Below, in pieces: positions 15,751-23,678 of a stretch of 34,306 bases of DNA (its first letter is position 1; each line of letters starts with the position of its first letter). The stretch lies in NCBI RefSeq assembly GCF_020687205.1, contig NZ_JAJEQE010000038.1:1-34306 (forward strand), read 5' to 3'. The notes below the pieces were generated by a model that did not search any database, was not told where the DNA came from, and saw only the letters and a list, made by a program, of their open reading frames with translations. This DNA is from Hominisplanchenecus faecis. GTDB taxonomy: Bacteria; Bacillota; Clostridia; Lachnospirales; Lachnospiraceae. Made by a program: the position numbers and the translations under genes.

Positions 15751-15924
15751 GGTCTAAAACCATATGAGCTTACTCATAGGTAGGTGAAAGACCTTGGAAC
15801 TCACCCCGATATGGAGCAGAACATCCAGTGGATGTTCTTTTTGCTCCGACCGAAGCGGAGCGTAGACATAAAAGTGGGATGATAGTCCCACGATATGCGA
15901 ATATGATGTGAGATGTCTCTCATC
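15751..15924. repeat. Block of five consecutive hairpins, probable intergenic repeat element
   Basis: Five hairpins follow each other between mrp and its terminator: 15751-15793 (GGTCT/AGACC outer stem), 15818-15838 (AGAACATCC/GGATGTTCT followed by TTTTT on the plus strand), 15843-15861 (GCTCCG/CGGAGC), 15874-15891 (GTGGGA/TCCCAC) and 15905-15924 (GATGTGAGA/TCTCTCATC). Parts resemble other gaps in this window: CATCTGATATA recurs near 29776, and the complement CCCACTTTTAT resembles CCCACTTCTAT near 32366. A short open frame here shows no protein features. Confidence 0.5.
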
Positions 15925-15970
15925 TGATATAGCCTCCGGCAAATTGCAGATTTGAATAGATCTATGAACG

Positions 15971-16831
15971 CTACGCCTCTTCTTTTTTCACACGATCCAG
16001 CTGATGCAGTACTTCAAATGCATCCGTCAGATATTTGTTTTCTGCTTTTGCAAAATCACCTTTATCAGAAAGTTCTGCCAGGGACGGATCGATCGGCATC
16101 TTTCCAAGTACCTTAAGATCCATTTTGCCTGCAATTTCTTCGATATGGCTTTCACCGAATACAGAAATCTTCTTTCCGCAGTCCGGACATACCAGATAGC
16201 TGTAGTTTTCCACAATACCAAGGATCGGCACATTCATGCTTTTTGCCATATGGTATGCTTTCTTTACGATCATCTGAACAAGATCCTGCGGTGAGGATAC
16301 GATCACGATACCATCCAGCGGCAGCGACTGAAATACGGTCAGAGGTACATCTCCGGTTCCCGGCGGCATGTCCACGAACAGATAGTCCAGTTCTCCCCAG
16401 ATCACATCTGTCCAGAACTGTTTAACCATACCGGAAATAACCGGTCCTCTCCAGATAACCGGTGCTTCTTCATCCGGCATCAGCAGATTGATAGACATAA
16501 CTTTGATATCATTTTCTGCCAGCGGCGGATAAATACCATTATCGTCCGCCTGAGCCGGTCCGTGCAGTCCATACATTTTCGGAATGGACGGTCCTGTGAT
16601 ATCTGCATCCAGAATACCGACACGATAGCCCTTTTCTGCCATCAGGTTCGCCAGAGATGCCGTTACCATAGATTTACCGACGCCGCCTTTTCCGCTGACA
16701 ACGCCGATCACATGTTTCACCTTTGTATATTCATTGGAAGCCACCTGAAAACTTGTCGGTTTATTTTTAGATGGACATCCCTCGCAGCTTTCTTTGGTAC
16801 AGCCGCTGCTGCTGCATTGTTTCTCAGCCAT
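15971..16831 (-). CDS. Mrp/NBP35-family P-loop ATPase, iron-sulfur carrier
   Basis: 286 residues. A Cys-rich N-terminus (CSSSGCTKESCEGCPS) precedes a deviant Walker A VVSGKGGVGKSMVTASLAN at about 42-60, then the Mrp signatures LDADITGPSIPKMYG and DYLFVDMPPGTGDVPL, and a C-terminal CPDCGKK whose CxxC bridges a [4Fe-4S] cluster at the dimer interface. The family (ApbC/Mrp) delivers Fe-S clusters to apoproteins. ATG 16831 is seven bases after AGGAGG; a TTG two codons upstream abuts that site. It appears monocistronic, followed by the hairpin block and a terminator. Confidence 0.9.
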   Translation of the reverse strand: MAEKQCSSSGCTKESCEGCPSKNKPTSFQVASNEYTKVKHVIGVVSGKGGVGKSMVTASLANLMAEKGYRVGILDADITGPSIPKMYGLHGPAQADDNGIYPPLAENDIKVMSINLLMPDEEAPVIWRGPVISGMVKQFWTDVIWGELDYLFVDMPPGTGDVPLTVFQSLPLDGIVIVSSPQDLVQMIVKKAYHMAKSMNVPILGIVENYSYLVCPDCGKKISVFGESHIEEIAGKMDLKVLGKMPIDPSLAELSDKGDFAKAENKYLTDAFEVLHQLDRVKKEEA

Positions 16832-17040
16832 TTTCAAACCTCCTCATACAAATTTATCCTTATCGTAACTGTTTTTACAGTCATCATATAAAAACCATAA
16901 AGAATCGCTTCTCAATGGAATTACCAGCTAACTATAACGCATTTTTTCAAGGATTACAACCTGCTATCCAAAACCATAGTGAATGTTTCGTACCTTTACC
17001 ATCTGCACAGATCCACGAAACTATTTCTAATGGATAGATT

Positions 17041-17268
17041 TCAAATTTCCGTAAACATATATCTCTGTCGGATCCCGGAAGTCATAATGTCAAACACAAT
17101 GCTCCCATCCGGAAGAACACTTTTTTCACAGCTTACTTCTTTTCCCTTGAATTTATCCAGCACAAACTTTTCCGGATCATCTGTGCAGATCTCATCGATA
17201 AAGACATCCCGCATCTGATTATTCGCACATTCATTAAAAATTTCCCAGACTGTTTCATATTCTTTCAT
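17041..17268 (-). CDS. Small protein of unknown function (75 aa)
   Basis: MKEYETVWEIFNECANNQMR begins a 75-residue soluble, acidic protein with no signal peptide, membrane segment or motif that I recognise. The ribosome site GAGGGAATCAGA-ATG and a codon use like its neighbours argue that it is real. The segment PEKFVLDKFKGKEVSCEK and the ending DIMTSGIRQRYMFTEI suggest a small alpha/beta fold. It lies between the mrp promoter region and the repeats after coaBC. Region 16832-17040 upstream of mrp holds no gene. Confidence 0.6.
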   Translation of the reverse strand: MKEYETVWEIFNECANNQMRDVFIDEICTDDPEKFVLDKFKGKEVSCEKSVLPDGSIVFDIMTSGIRQRYMFTEI

Positions 17269-17303
17269 TCTGATTCCCTCTTTTTCTATTTGATCGTAAT
17301 AGT

Positions 17304-17328
17304 AAAGCGGACATTCACAATCCGCTTC
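17304..17328 (-). repeat. Dispersed 25-nt palindromic repeat, copy 1
   Basis: On the minus strand the 25 nt from GAAGCGGATTG to TGTCCGCTTT are identical to 29907-29931 upstream of feoAB. The arms AAGCGGA/TCCGCTT form a 7-bp hairpin. It lies 13 bp from the 53-nt repeat at 17342-17394. Confidence 0.8.
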
Positions 17329-17341
17329 GCTACTTGCTCAT

Positions 17342-17394
17342 GAACGCACGTGAGACCTGGCACGCGATTCCGGTCAGCTTTGCTGACATTTACC
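17342..17394 (-). repeat. Dispersed 53-nt repeat, copy 1
   Basis: Read on the minus strand, this 53-nt block matches 32463-32515 (plus strand) at 50 positions; the three differences are all G/A. It begins GGTAAATGTCAGC, contains the hairpin GTCAGC-AAA-GCTGAC and ends TGCGTTC. The coaBC stop codon (TAA, 17390-17392) lies inside it, so the element has landed at the very end of that gene. Confidence 0.85.
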
Positions 17395-18640
17395 TGACAG
17401 AATTACTGTGCAGTCTGCACTCCATAGCATCCGTCAAAAAAGGATTCTGATTTTTTTGCTTACAGATGGCATCCAGAATACAATCTGCTGCCTGTGCCTT
17501 GCTCATCAGGTCAAATGCCTGCTCACTGTCTTTTGTGATGATCGTGATCACGTTGGTATCTGTGCCAAATCCGGCTCCTGCTGTTTTTAAATTATTTGCA
17601 ACGATCATATCCAGATTTTTCTTTTCCAGTTTTTTGCGTGAATTCTTTACAACGTGTTCCGTTTCCATGGAAAATCCACATAAAAATGTTTTTGCGGTTC
17701 TGTTTTCCCCAAGATATTTTAAAATGTCCTGTGTGCGGGTAAGGGCAATGCTCATCTCGCCATCGGATTTTTTGACTTTCTGATCATAAACTTCACTCGG
17801 ACGATAATCTGCTACTGCTGCAGCCATAATCACAATATCTGCATCCGCAGCCTCTTCTTTGACTGCTTCAAACATCTGTTGTGCACTTTTTACCGGAACC
17901 ATCTTTACAAAATGCGGCTCCTCTGCCTCGGTGTGCCCTTTTACGACCGTCACGGAAGCTCCACGCAGCATCGCAGCTTTCGCCAGGGCAAATCCCATTT
18001 TTCCCGTTGAATGATTTGTGATATAGCGAACCGGATCGATCGCTTCCATCGTAGCTCCGGCACTGACCAGAACTTTCATCCCTTTCATATCCTTTTCACG
18101 TGCAATGCTTCTCACAATATGTTCAACCAGAAGCTTTTCTTCCGGAAGCTTGCCGATTCCGGAATCACCACAGGCAAGATGTCCGCTCGCCGCCTCCACC
18201 ATCTCAAAACCATAGTTCTGAAGACGTTTCATATTGTCCTGCACGATCGGATTGAGGTACATATTGGTGTTCATCGCCGGTGCAATGATCTTCTGACAGG
18301 TGCATGCAAGTGCCGTCGTTGTCAGCATGTCATCCGCGATCCCGTTTGCAAGCTTTCCTATTATATTGGCACTTGCCGGTGCGACCATGAGAAGATCTGC
18401 TCTCTTTGCCAGTGAAATGTGCTCTACCTGAAACTGAAAATTCCGGTCAAACGTATCAATCAGACATTTATTTCCGGTGAGCGTCTCAAAAGTGATCGGA
18501 TTGATAAAATTAACTGCATTCTTTGTCATGATCACTTCCACATTACAATGCAGTTTCTTTAACATACTTGCCACATTTGCCATTTTATATGCTGCAATAC
18601 TTCCTGTTATCCCAAGTATTACCGTTTTTCCCTTTAACAT
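17390..18640 (-). CDS. coaBC: Bifunctional phosphopantothenoylcysteine decarboxylase / phosphopantothenate-cysteine ligase
   Basis: This 416-residue enzyme converts 4'-phosphopantothenate plus Cys to 4'-phosphopantetheine, on the way to CoA. The N-terminal flavoprotein CoaC domain (1-about 190) shows GITGSIAAYK, VEHISLAKRADLLMVAPAS with the catalytic-region His, the clamp PAMNTNMYLNP and the Cys of HLACGDSG. The CoaB domain starts around 195 with VLVSAGATMEAIDPVRYITN, then HSTGKMG, and ends in the NTP-binding and dimer region. ATG 18640 follows TGAGG by seven bases; the GTG just before it is less likely. It is divergent from panT. Its last codons and stop overlap the 53-nt repeat. Confidence 0.95.
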   Translation of the reverse strand: MLKGKTVILGITGSIAAYKMANVASMLKKLHCNVEVIMTKNAVNFINPITFETLTGNKCLIDTFDRNFQFQVEHISLAKRADLLMVAPASANIIGKLANGIADDMLTTTALACTCQKIIAPAMNTNMYLNPIVQDNMKRLQNYGFEMVEAASGHLACGDSGIGKLPEEKLLVEHIVRSIAREKDMKGMKVLVSAGATMEAIDPVRYITNHSTGKMGFALAKAAMLRGASVTVVKGHTEAEEPHFVKMVPVKSAQQMFEAVKEEAADADIVIMAAAVADYRPSEVYDQKVKKSDGEMSIALTRTQDILKYLGENRTAKTFLCGFSMETEHVVKNSRKKLEKKNLDMIVANNLKTAGAGFGTDTNVITIITKDSEQAFDLMSKAQAADCILDAICKQKNQNPFLTDAMECRLHSNSVR

Positions 18641-18698
18641 CACAAAACCTCACGTTCTTTTCTAAATTATTTATGCAATGATAAAACTTTTTTTGTTT

Positions 18699-18727
18699 AT
18701 CATAACATACTTTTTATGTATTGTCAG
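18699..18727 (-). promoter_or_regulatory. Promoter for coaBC
   Basis: Minus strand CTGACA (18722-18727), 17-bp spacer, TATGAT (18699-18704). Confidence 0.6.
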
Positions 18728-18755
18728 CCTGCCTGGAAAAATTACACTGTTTCCC

Positions 18756-18784
18756 TTGTCATTTAAAATCTGCTATGCTATGAT
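18756..18784 (+). promoter_or_regulatory. Promoter for panT-coaX
   Basis: Plus strand TTGTCA (18756-18761), 17-bp spacer, TATGAT (18779-18784). It stands back to back with the coaBC promoter, 28 bp apart. The ~90-nt leader contains a hairpin AAAACAG-TTC-CTGTTTT (18819-18835). Confidence 0.65.
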
Positions 18785-18882
18785 ACTGATGTTTATGAGC
18801 CAAGGTGCAAATGGACACAAAACAGTTCCTGTTTTCCTTTGCCCGGCTACTTATATCCATATTTTTCAGGAGGATTTTTACT

Positions 18883-19515
18883 ATGAAAAAAGACACTCGA
18901 TACCTGGTCAGTGTTGCACTTATGGCAGCGATCGTCATTCTTCTGGCTAACACACCGCTTGGAATGATCCAGCTTCCGATTATTAAGGCGACAACTGTAC
19001 ACATCCCGGTTATCATCGGTGCGATTCTTTTGGGTCCGTCCGCCGGTGCGATCCTAGGAGCGATTTTCGGCATCTGTTCCCTGATCAGCAATACAACCGC
19101 TCCAACACTTCTTTCGTTTGCTTTTTCTCCGTTTCTGAGTACAACCGGTCTTGTTGGCGTGGTAAAAGCGATCTGGATCTCGGTTGGATGCCGCATTATG
19201 ATCGGTGTGATCTCCGGATGGCTCTGGATCTTATTTCGAAAACTGAAAGCGAATTCTTATCTTTCCCTTATCATCACTGGTTTTATCGGTTCGATGGTAA
19301 ATACGATATTTGTTATGGGCAGTATTTATCTGCTCTTTGCCGGACAGTATGCCGCTGCCAAAGATGTGGCACGCACCGCGGTGTTCGGCCTGATCATGGG
19401 TACGGTCACTGCATCCGGCATCCCGGAAGCGATTGCTGCCGCAATCCTTGTCACTGTCATCACAAAAGCACTGCTGAAGGTTGTTTCTAATCTTTCAAAC
19501 GCTTCTGCTAACTAA
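18883..19515 (+). CDS. panT: ECF transporter S component, probable pantothenate (PanT)
   Basis: 210 residues, very hydrophobic, with about six membrane segments: YLVSVALMAAIVILLAN, VHIPVIIGAILLGPSAGAIL, GAIFGICSLIS, ISGWLWILF, LIITGFIGSMVNTIFVMG and a last one ending AAAILVTVITKAL. The HIPVIIGA...GPxxGA pattern is typical of S components, which capture a vitamin and work with the shared EcfAA'T module (not in this window). Pantothenate is inferred from position: directly before coaX and divergent from coaBC. ATG 18883 follows AGGAGG by nine bases. Confidence 0.8.
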   Translation: MKKDTRYLVSVALMAAIVILLANTPLGMIQLPIIKATTVHIPVIIGAILLGPSAGAILGAIFGICSLISNTTAPTLLSFAFSPFLSTTGLVGVVKAIWISVGCRIMIGVISGWLWILFRKLKANSYLSLIITGFIGSMVNTIFVMGSIYLLFAGQYAAAKDVARTAVFGLIMGTVTASGIPEAIAAAILVTVITKALLKVVSNLSNASAN

Positions 19516-19586
19516 ATCGCAGGCACAGCTTCCGTGCGTTCGATCTGAATACATACGCTCTGTGCCTTTGCAGAATGGAGGATATT

Positions 19587-20369
19587 TTGATTCTTGCAAT
19601 TGATATCGGAAATACAAACATTGTGGTCGGCTGTATCCGTGGGGACGAAGTTCTCTTCACCGAACGCCTTTCCACCAATACAACACATACAACTCTGGAA
19701 TATGCTATCAGCTTTAAAAATGTTCTGGAAATTTATCAGATCGATGCAAAGGAAATCGAAGGTGCCATCATTTCTTCTGTTGTCCCGCCGATCACCAATG
19801 TGATCCGTGATTCGATCCATAAGATTACCGATGCTGAAGTGCTGATCGTCGGTCCCGGCGTAAAAACCGGTCTGAATATTCTGATGGATAATCCGAAAAC
19901 ACTCGGAAGTGACCTGGTTGTCAATGCGGTGGCCGGCATCAGTGAATATCCGGTTCCGCTGATCCTGATCGACCTTGGCACAGCGACCACGATCTCTGTG
20001 ATCGACAATAAGAAAAATTATATCGGCGGCATGATTCTTCCGGGAATCCGTGTTTCTACCGACTCTCTGACCAGCCGCACTTCACAGCTGCCGCGTATCG
20101 GTGTGGAAGAACCCCGCCGCCTGATCGGAACCAACACCATCGACTGCATGAAGAGCGGTATGATCTACGGAAATGCTTCCTGTCTGGATGGAATGATCCA
20201 GCGTATCAACCGTGAACTTGGTGAAAAAGCAACGGTAGTCGCTACCGGAGGGCTTGCACGGTTCATCGTTCCGCACTGTCTGGAACATGTCATTCTTGAT
20301 GACGAGCTGCTCTTAAAAGGTCTGAAATACATTTATTATAAGAATCGCACTCCACGTCATGCCGGATAA
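19587..20369 (+). CDS. coaX: Type III pantothenate kinase
   Basis: This enzyme phosphorylates pantothenate, the first step of CoA synthesis. The N-terminus ILAIDIGNTNIVVGC is the phosphate-binding motif; GPGVKTGLNI, LIDLGTATTISVID and GGMILPGIRVS follow, and ATVVATGGLA lies near the C-terminus, all typical. I place the start at TTG 19587 because GGAGG lies five bases upstream and the protein then has the family length (260 residues); the ATG at 19575 overlaps that ribosome site. It lies 71 bp after panT in the same direction. The gap contains an imperfect stem GGCACAG/CTGTGCC. Confidence 0.94.
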   Translation: MILAIDIGNTNIVVGCIRGDEVLFTERLSTNTTHTTLEYAISFKNVLEIYQIDAKEIEGAIISSVVPPITNVIRDSIHKITDAEVLIVGPGVKTGLNILMDNPKTLGSDLVVNAVAGISEYPVPLILIDLGTATTISVIDNKKNYIGGMILPGIRVSTDSLTSRTSQLPRIGVEEPRRLIGTNTIDCMKSGMIYGNASCLDGMIQRINRELGEKATVVATGGLARFIVPHCLEHVILDDELLLKGLKYIYYKNRTPRHAG

Positions 20370-20465
20370 AAGTACTTTTAGAACAAATTTCTATATACCG
20401 AGACTGAAATCTGCACCGTTCTGAATTGTTATACAAAAATATTTACTGTTCTTTCAAAAAAGTCA

Positions 20466-20494
20466 TTGACAACTTCAGAAATATTTGCTAATAT
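20466..20494 (+). promoter_or_regulatory. Promoter for tRNA-Trp
   Basis: TTGACA (20466-20471), 17-bp spacer, TAATAT (20489-20494), about 25 bp before the tRNA. Confidence 0.8.
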
Positions 20495-20519
20495 ATAGGA
20501 CGTGTCACGGACACAATAC

Positions 20520-20590
20520 AGGGGATTGGTCAAATGGTATGACAGAAGTCTCCAAAACTTTTAGCGGGAGTTCGATTCTCTCATCCCCTG
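20520..20590 (+). tRNA. tRNA-Trp (CCA anticodon)
   Basis: The 71-nt cloverleaf has acceptor AGGGGAT/ATCCCCT with discriminator G, anticodon loop CTCCAAA (anticodon CCA) and T arm GGGAGTTCGATTCTCTC, and closely resembles Bacillus tRNA-Trp. Its 3' end from the T loop onward is repeated at 26859-26881, so it is the attachment site of the mobile element. The gene stays complete because the element brings an identical 3' end. Confidence 0.93.
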
Positions 20591-20592
20591 TT
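20570..20592 (+). repeat. attL, 23-bp direct repeat in tRNA-Trp
   Basis: GTTCGATTCTCTCATCCCCT plus GTT is identical to 26859-26881. It spans the T arm to just past the discriminator base. Confidence 0.9.
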
Positions 20593-20600
20593 GACCGAAT

Positions 20601-20639
20601 AGTCAGAAACCTTGAATTTCCAAGGCTTCTGGCTTTTTT
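20601..20639 (+). terminator. Terminator after tRNA-Trp, carried by the element
   Basis: A 14-bp stem with two mismatches or wobbles (20601-20614 with 20621-20634) is followed by TTTTTT. It lies inside the element and replaces the host terminator displaced to 26885-26920. Confidence 0.8.
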
Positions 20640-20658
20640 CATTTTCTAGATAATTCCA

Positions 20659-20680
20659 ATGTAGTCAAGTATGTAGTCAA
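20659..20680 (+). repeat. Left arm-type sites, two copies of ATGTAGTCAA
   Basis: Exact ATGTAGTCAA at 20659-20668 and 20671-20680, between attL and the integrase stop. The same 10-mer occurs at the right end (26786, 26796). Confidence 0.7.
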
Positions 20681-20693
20681 ACAGGAATTATTC

Positions 20694-21932
20694 CTAAAAT
20701 GAGATAGCATTTTCAATCTGTTTTTCTTTGTTTTTCGTTGTTTTATTGCTGAAATAATATAATTTTTTTGTTGTACTGATATCACTGTGTCCCATTTGTT
20801 CTGTAATAAATCCCTCATCTACATCACTGTCTATTAAGGTTGTTCCATAAGTCTTTCGTATCTTGTGCATGGTACGATGTGGGATATGTAATTCATTACA
20901 TATTCTGGACAGTCTTTTATTAAAAGTATTTCCTCTGATACGTTTTCCGTTATGCTCAAATAAATATGTTCCTGATGTATTCAGTTCCAATATTTGATTC
21001 AACGTATCCAGTGCGGTAGAGGATATGATTAAATCCCGATTACCAGCATCTGTTTTAGCGTGTTCTTTTACAGCTACAATCCATTTATTGTTTTCGTCTC
21101 TGTATTTATCTTCGGTATGTCTGATTTTAATAATACGTCCGTGTAAGTCTTCTTTCTTTAGAGTGCTTAGTTCACCGACACGTAAACCTGTCTGAAATGT
21201 AAGCAGAATACCAAGATTATAAATATCCGGCTTTGCTTTCAGACGTTGAATGACTACGGGAATTTCATCTTCCATAAACACTTCTTTCTGCTTATCTATA
21301 ATCTTCCGTTTAAAAAGATTATTCGGCAGTTCTAAATCTCCAAAAAATTCAGTGATACTGATTGCAGTATACTTTTTCTTCTTACCGTATTTGAAGATAC
21401 CACGAATCAATGTCCGTAATCCGGCATATGCCTTTCTGGTAAGTGTAAGGTCACGAATGGTGCATTTGATAAATACTTCCAAATCATCTTCTGTGACATT
21501 TTTAAATTTCTTTTTGGTAATTGAAACAGAAGTGTAGTGGAAAAATCTTTTGTAATCGTTCACGTATCTGTCATAAGACGCTTTCTGTATCTCGCCGAAA
21601 TCCAGTTTGCGATTTATCCATTCATAGAAAACATCATCAATATAAATTTCTTCCTGTAGAGCCTTGTAAAACTCTACAATGACATTTTCCAGTTCTTCAC
21701 GGGTATTTCTGCGTCTGTAAAGTCGGTTTCCGTCTTGTTGTGGAAGATACGTGGAATAAATTTCTTTTCCCGATTTGTCTGTTGTTACTGTAATTGCGTA
21801 AACATGCTGTGCAAGTATTTCCTTTCTTTCCATATCTGCTATATCATTCAGCATGGTATCTAAAGAGATTATACCTGTTTGGATTGCGTAATTCAATAAA
21901 TCTGTATCGTCGTAAGCGTTGGGTTCAGTCAT
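20694..21932 (-). CDS. int: Tyrosine recombinase (integrase) of the tRNA-Trp element
   Basis: 412 residues. An arm-binding N-terminal region (about 1-95), a SAM-like core-binding domain (about 100-185) and a catalytic domain with the full set of residues: Arg251 (TGLRVGEL), Lys293 (HAKT), His356 and Arg359 (HKIRKT), His382 (GHSDIST) and Tyr392/393 (KLYYF). It catalyses integration at and excision from the tRNA-Trp 3' end. It ends 102 bp from attL. No ribosome site is obvious before ATG 21932. No separate excisionase gene was recognised beside it. The 148-bp gap upstream (21933-22080) is AT-rich without a gene. Confidence 0.93.
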   Translation of the reverse strand: MTEPNAYDDTDLLNYAIQTGIISLDTMLNDIADMERKEILAQHVYAITVTTDKSGKEIYSTYLPQQDGNRLYRRRNTREELENVIVEFYKALQEEIYIDDVFYEWINRKLDFGEIQKASYDRYVNDYKRFFHYTSVSITKKKFKNVTEDDLEVFIKCTIRDLTLTRKAYAGLRTLIRGIFKYGKKKKYTAISITEFFGDLELPNNLFKRKIIDKQKEVFMEDEIPVVIQRLKAKPDIYNLGILLTFQTGLRVGELSTLKKEDLHGRIIKIRHTEDKYRDENNKWIVAVKEHAKTDAGNRDLIISSTALDTLNQILELNTSGTYLFEHNGKRIRGNTFNKRLSRICNELHIPHRTMHKIRKTYGTTLIDSDVDEGFITEQMGHSDISTTKKLYYFSNKTTKNKEKQIENAISF

Positions 21933-22080
21933 AAATTACATCAATATGATAAGGGTATTGTCTCAAAATATCTTGTGCCTATTTAATTTTTCTGTGTATA
22001 GTTAATGCCCTGTATTTTTTAATTTTAAATTTATATTGTCATTTATCTGTTATTATGGGCGAATCATTCAGATATTTCGC

Positions 22081-23175
22081 TTACTCATTATCAGAATAAC
22101 TCCTTTCTGTTATTGGTAGTTTGGAAGATTTTTTGTAATCTTCATAAATTTTTATCTGGGTATCATTCATCTTTGCCTGTTCGATTAATACCTGTATATA
22201 ATCGCAGTTATCCAGTTCTCCGATTTTTGAAAATAATTTTAAAGACGGAGCAACGGAACTTTCTAACCAGTTCCAGATACTATCAAGTGTCTTTTTCTGC
22301 GGTTGAATTGTCAGCTTTATTTTCTCTATATCTTGCATAAATAATTCCCAAGGGGGATAAGTAGGATAAAGTCTTTTCCGTGAAGTGGATTTGTTTTCCG
22401 GCTGTTCAAGAAAACGGATTTTACCATTTAGTACAGACATTGCAATCTCTGCAACATCACGTCTGGCGATTAATTCCTGTACAACTTTATTTGCCCGTTC
22501 CTGTCGGAATCGCAGTTCATATCTATTCCAGTTCGGGTCTAATTCTTTGCCAAATTTTTCTGCCTGTTCGTACCCTTTTTCATAGAAAACGATTCGGAAA
22601 TCACTGTTGCTACTCCCAAGATAAAGCGTGTTTCCTTTATGAACAGGTATTGATTCACTTAATTCACCAGAAGCATTTTCAGAATAATTACGTAACTGAC
22701 TAGATATTAAGCCTTGCTTTGTTAAACGTATCAGTTCTGGAATGTTAAGATATGGTTTATGGTCATCTATTGCTAAATCAATTCGTGGAAAATTCACATG
22801 ATACTGACATAGCCTTGCGAAGAAATCAAACCATGTTTCTTTGTTTATCACAAGGAAGTTTTCATAATTTCTACAGCCAGAGCCACTCATTAATATCTGA
22901 AATCCATTGTACTGCATTTTACCAGTCGGTTTTAGAATCTTGATATTATCAAATCCGGCAACCAGTTCATGTCCGGCAATTCCTTTCCCTTTATTCTGAA
23001 GTTCCATAAGTGAAAGAGGAATTTTTAGGATGTCCGTTATGACAGTGAATAAATCTACATCTTTCACTGTAATCTGACACCAGTCAATTAAGGCTGTCAG
23101 ACTGTTTTTTTGTCGTGTTACCCTCCTGTTAGTATAGGAGGGTTCTGAAAGAACTGATTTACTTCTTTCTTCCAA
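22081..23175 (-). CDS. Rep_trans-domain relaxase (MobT-like) or replication initiator
   Basis: About 364 residues. LIDWCQITVKDVD near the start, YNGFQILMSGSGCRNYENF, NFPRIDLAIDDHKPYLNI and NRYELRFRQERAN follow the Rep_trans/replication initiation factor family, which includes Tn916 Orf20, ICEBs1 NicK and rolling-circle initiators. It would nick the element DNA for transfer or rolling-circle copying. I choose TTG 23175: AAAGGAGG lies exactly eight bases upstream, whereas the ATG at 23268 has no ribosome site and the extra 31 codons cross two strong hairpins (23195-23259). The protein is well separated from other functions, and relaxase versus Rep cannot be decided from sequence alone. Confidence 0.75.
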   Translation of the reverse strand: MEERSKSVLSEPSYTNRRVTRQKNSLTALIDWCQITVKDVDLFTVITDILKIPLSLMELQNKGKGIAGHELVAGFDNIKILKPTGKMQYNGFQILMSGSGCRNYENFLVINKETWFDFFARLCQYHVNFPRIDLAIDDHKPYLNIPELIRLTKQGLISSQLRNYSENASGELSESIPVHKGNTLYLGSSNSDFRIVFYEKGYEQAEKFGKELDPNWNRYELRFRQERANKVVQELIARRDVAEIAMSVLNGKIRFLEQPENKSTSRKRLYPTYPPWELFMQDIEKIKLTIQPQKKTLDSIWNWLESSVAPSLKLFSKIGELDNCDYIQVLIEQAKMNDTQIKIYEDYKKSSKLPITERSYSDNE

Positions 23176-23194
23176 ATAATAATCCTCCTTTGCC

Positions 23195-23259
23195 GATAGT
23201 GGCAGAGCCACTATCCCTGTCTCTTTTACTGTCCGTTTGGTACGGACAGCAAGAGACAG
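23195..23259. other. Two strong hairpins before the relaxase/Rep gene, candidate oriT or attenuator
   Basis: Hairpin A pairs GATAGTGGC (23195-23203) with GCCACTATC (23207-23215) over a 3-nt loop. Hairpin B is two-tiered: CTGTCTCTT (23217-23225) with AAGAGACAG (23251-23259), and CTGTCCGT (23229-23236) with ACGGACAG (23242-23249). They stand directly in front of the ribosome site of the Rep_trans gene. Confidence 0.6.
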
Positions 23260-23274
23260 GAAGTTCATAGGTTA

Positions 23275-23604
23275 CTATGCATTTTTCTGGGAAATACAAC
23301 GAATCCCTTTACAGGTTACACGTTCTACCAGTGTAGGATAATTTCCTCTCTGAACATATGGAGCATAGACAGGTGTATCCAGTTCAACTACAGAATATGG
23401 CTCGATAGTTGGGATTTCTGTCATTTCCAGTCGAATATCAACACTGTTACCAAGTTTCATACTTCCAAGATGAAGTTTGACCGCTTCGATATCTTCGGTT
23501 TTCTTTCTGGTATCTTTGTCATAACGGTAGCAATAATCAGCTCCCATATAACGAAGTTCCCCGAATACCTCTTTGATCTGTTCTTTTGTTAATGTAATCT
23601 GCAT
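23275..23604 (-). CDS. Element accessory protein, unknown (109 aa)
   Basis: MQITLTKEQIKEVFGELRYM begins a 109-residue soluble protein, beta-rich in its second half (VDIRLEMTEIPTIEPYSVVELDTPVYAPYV). Small DUF961-type proteins occupy this place before MobT relaxases in Tn916-like elements, and the layout fits, but I cannot confirm the family. I choose ATG 23604, eight bases after GAAAGGA; an ATG two codons earlier is only three to four bases from it. It is the first gene of the transfer operon, downstream of the repressor-operator region. Confidence 0.55.
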   Translation of the reverse strand: MQITLTKEQIKEVFGELRYMGADYCYRYDKDTRKKTEDIEAVKLHLGSMKLGNSVDIRLEMTEIPTIEPYSVVELDTPVYAPYVQRGNYPTLVERVTCKGIRCISQKNA

Positions 23605-23678
23605 AAGCATTATCCTTTCTCCCCGTATCACCGATAGGACAGTCGTCTTAATAAGTATTGAAATCCATGGATATTTGA

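Noticed and set aside
15754-15942. 62-codon minus-strand frame
   Set aside because: It is made of the five-hairpin block; no ribosome site and no protein-like pattern.
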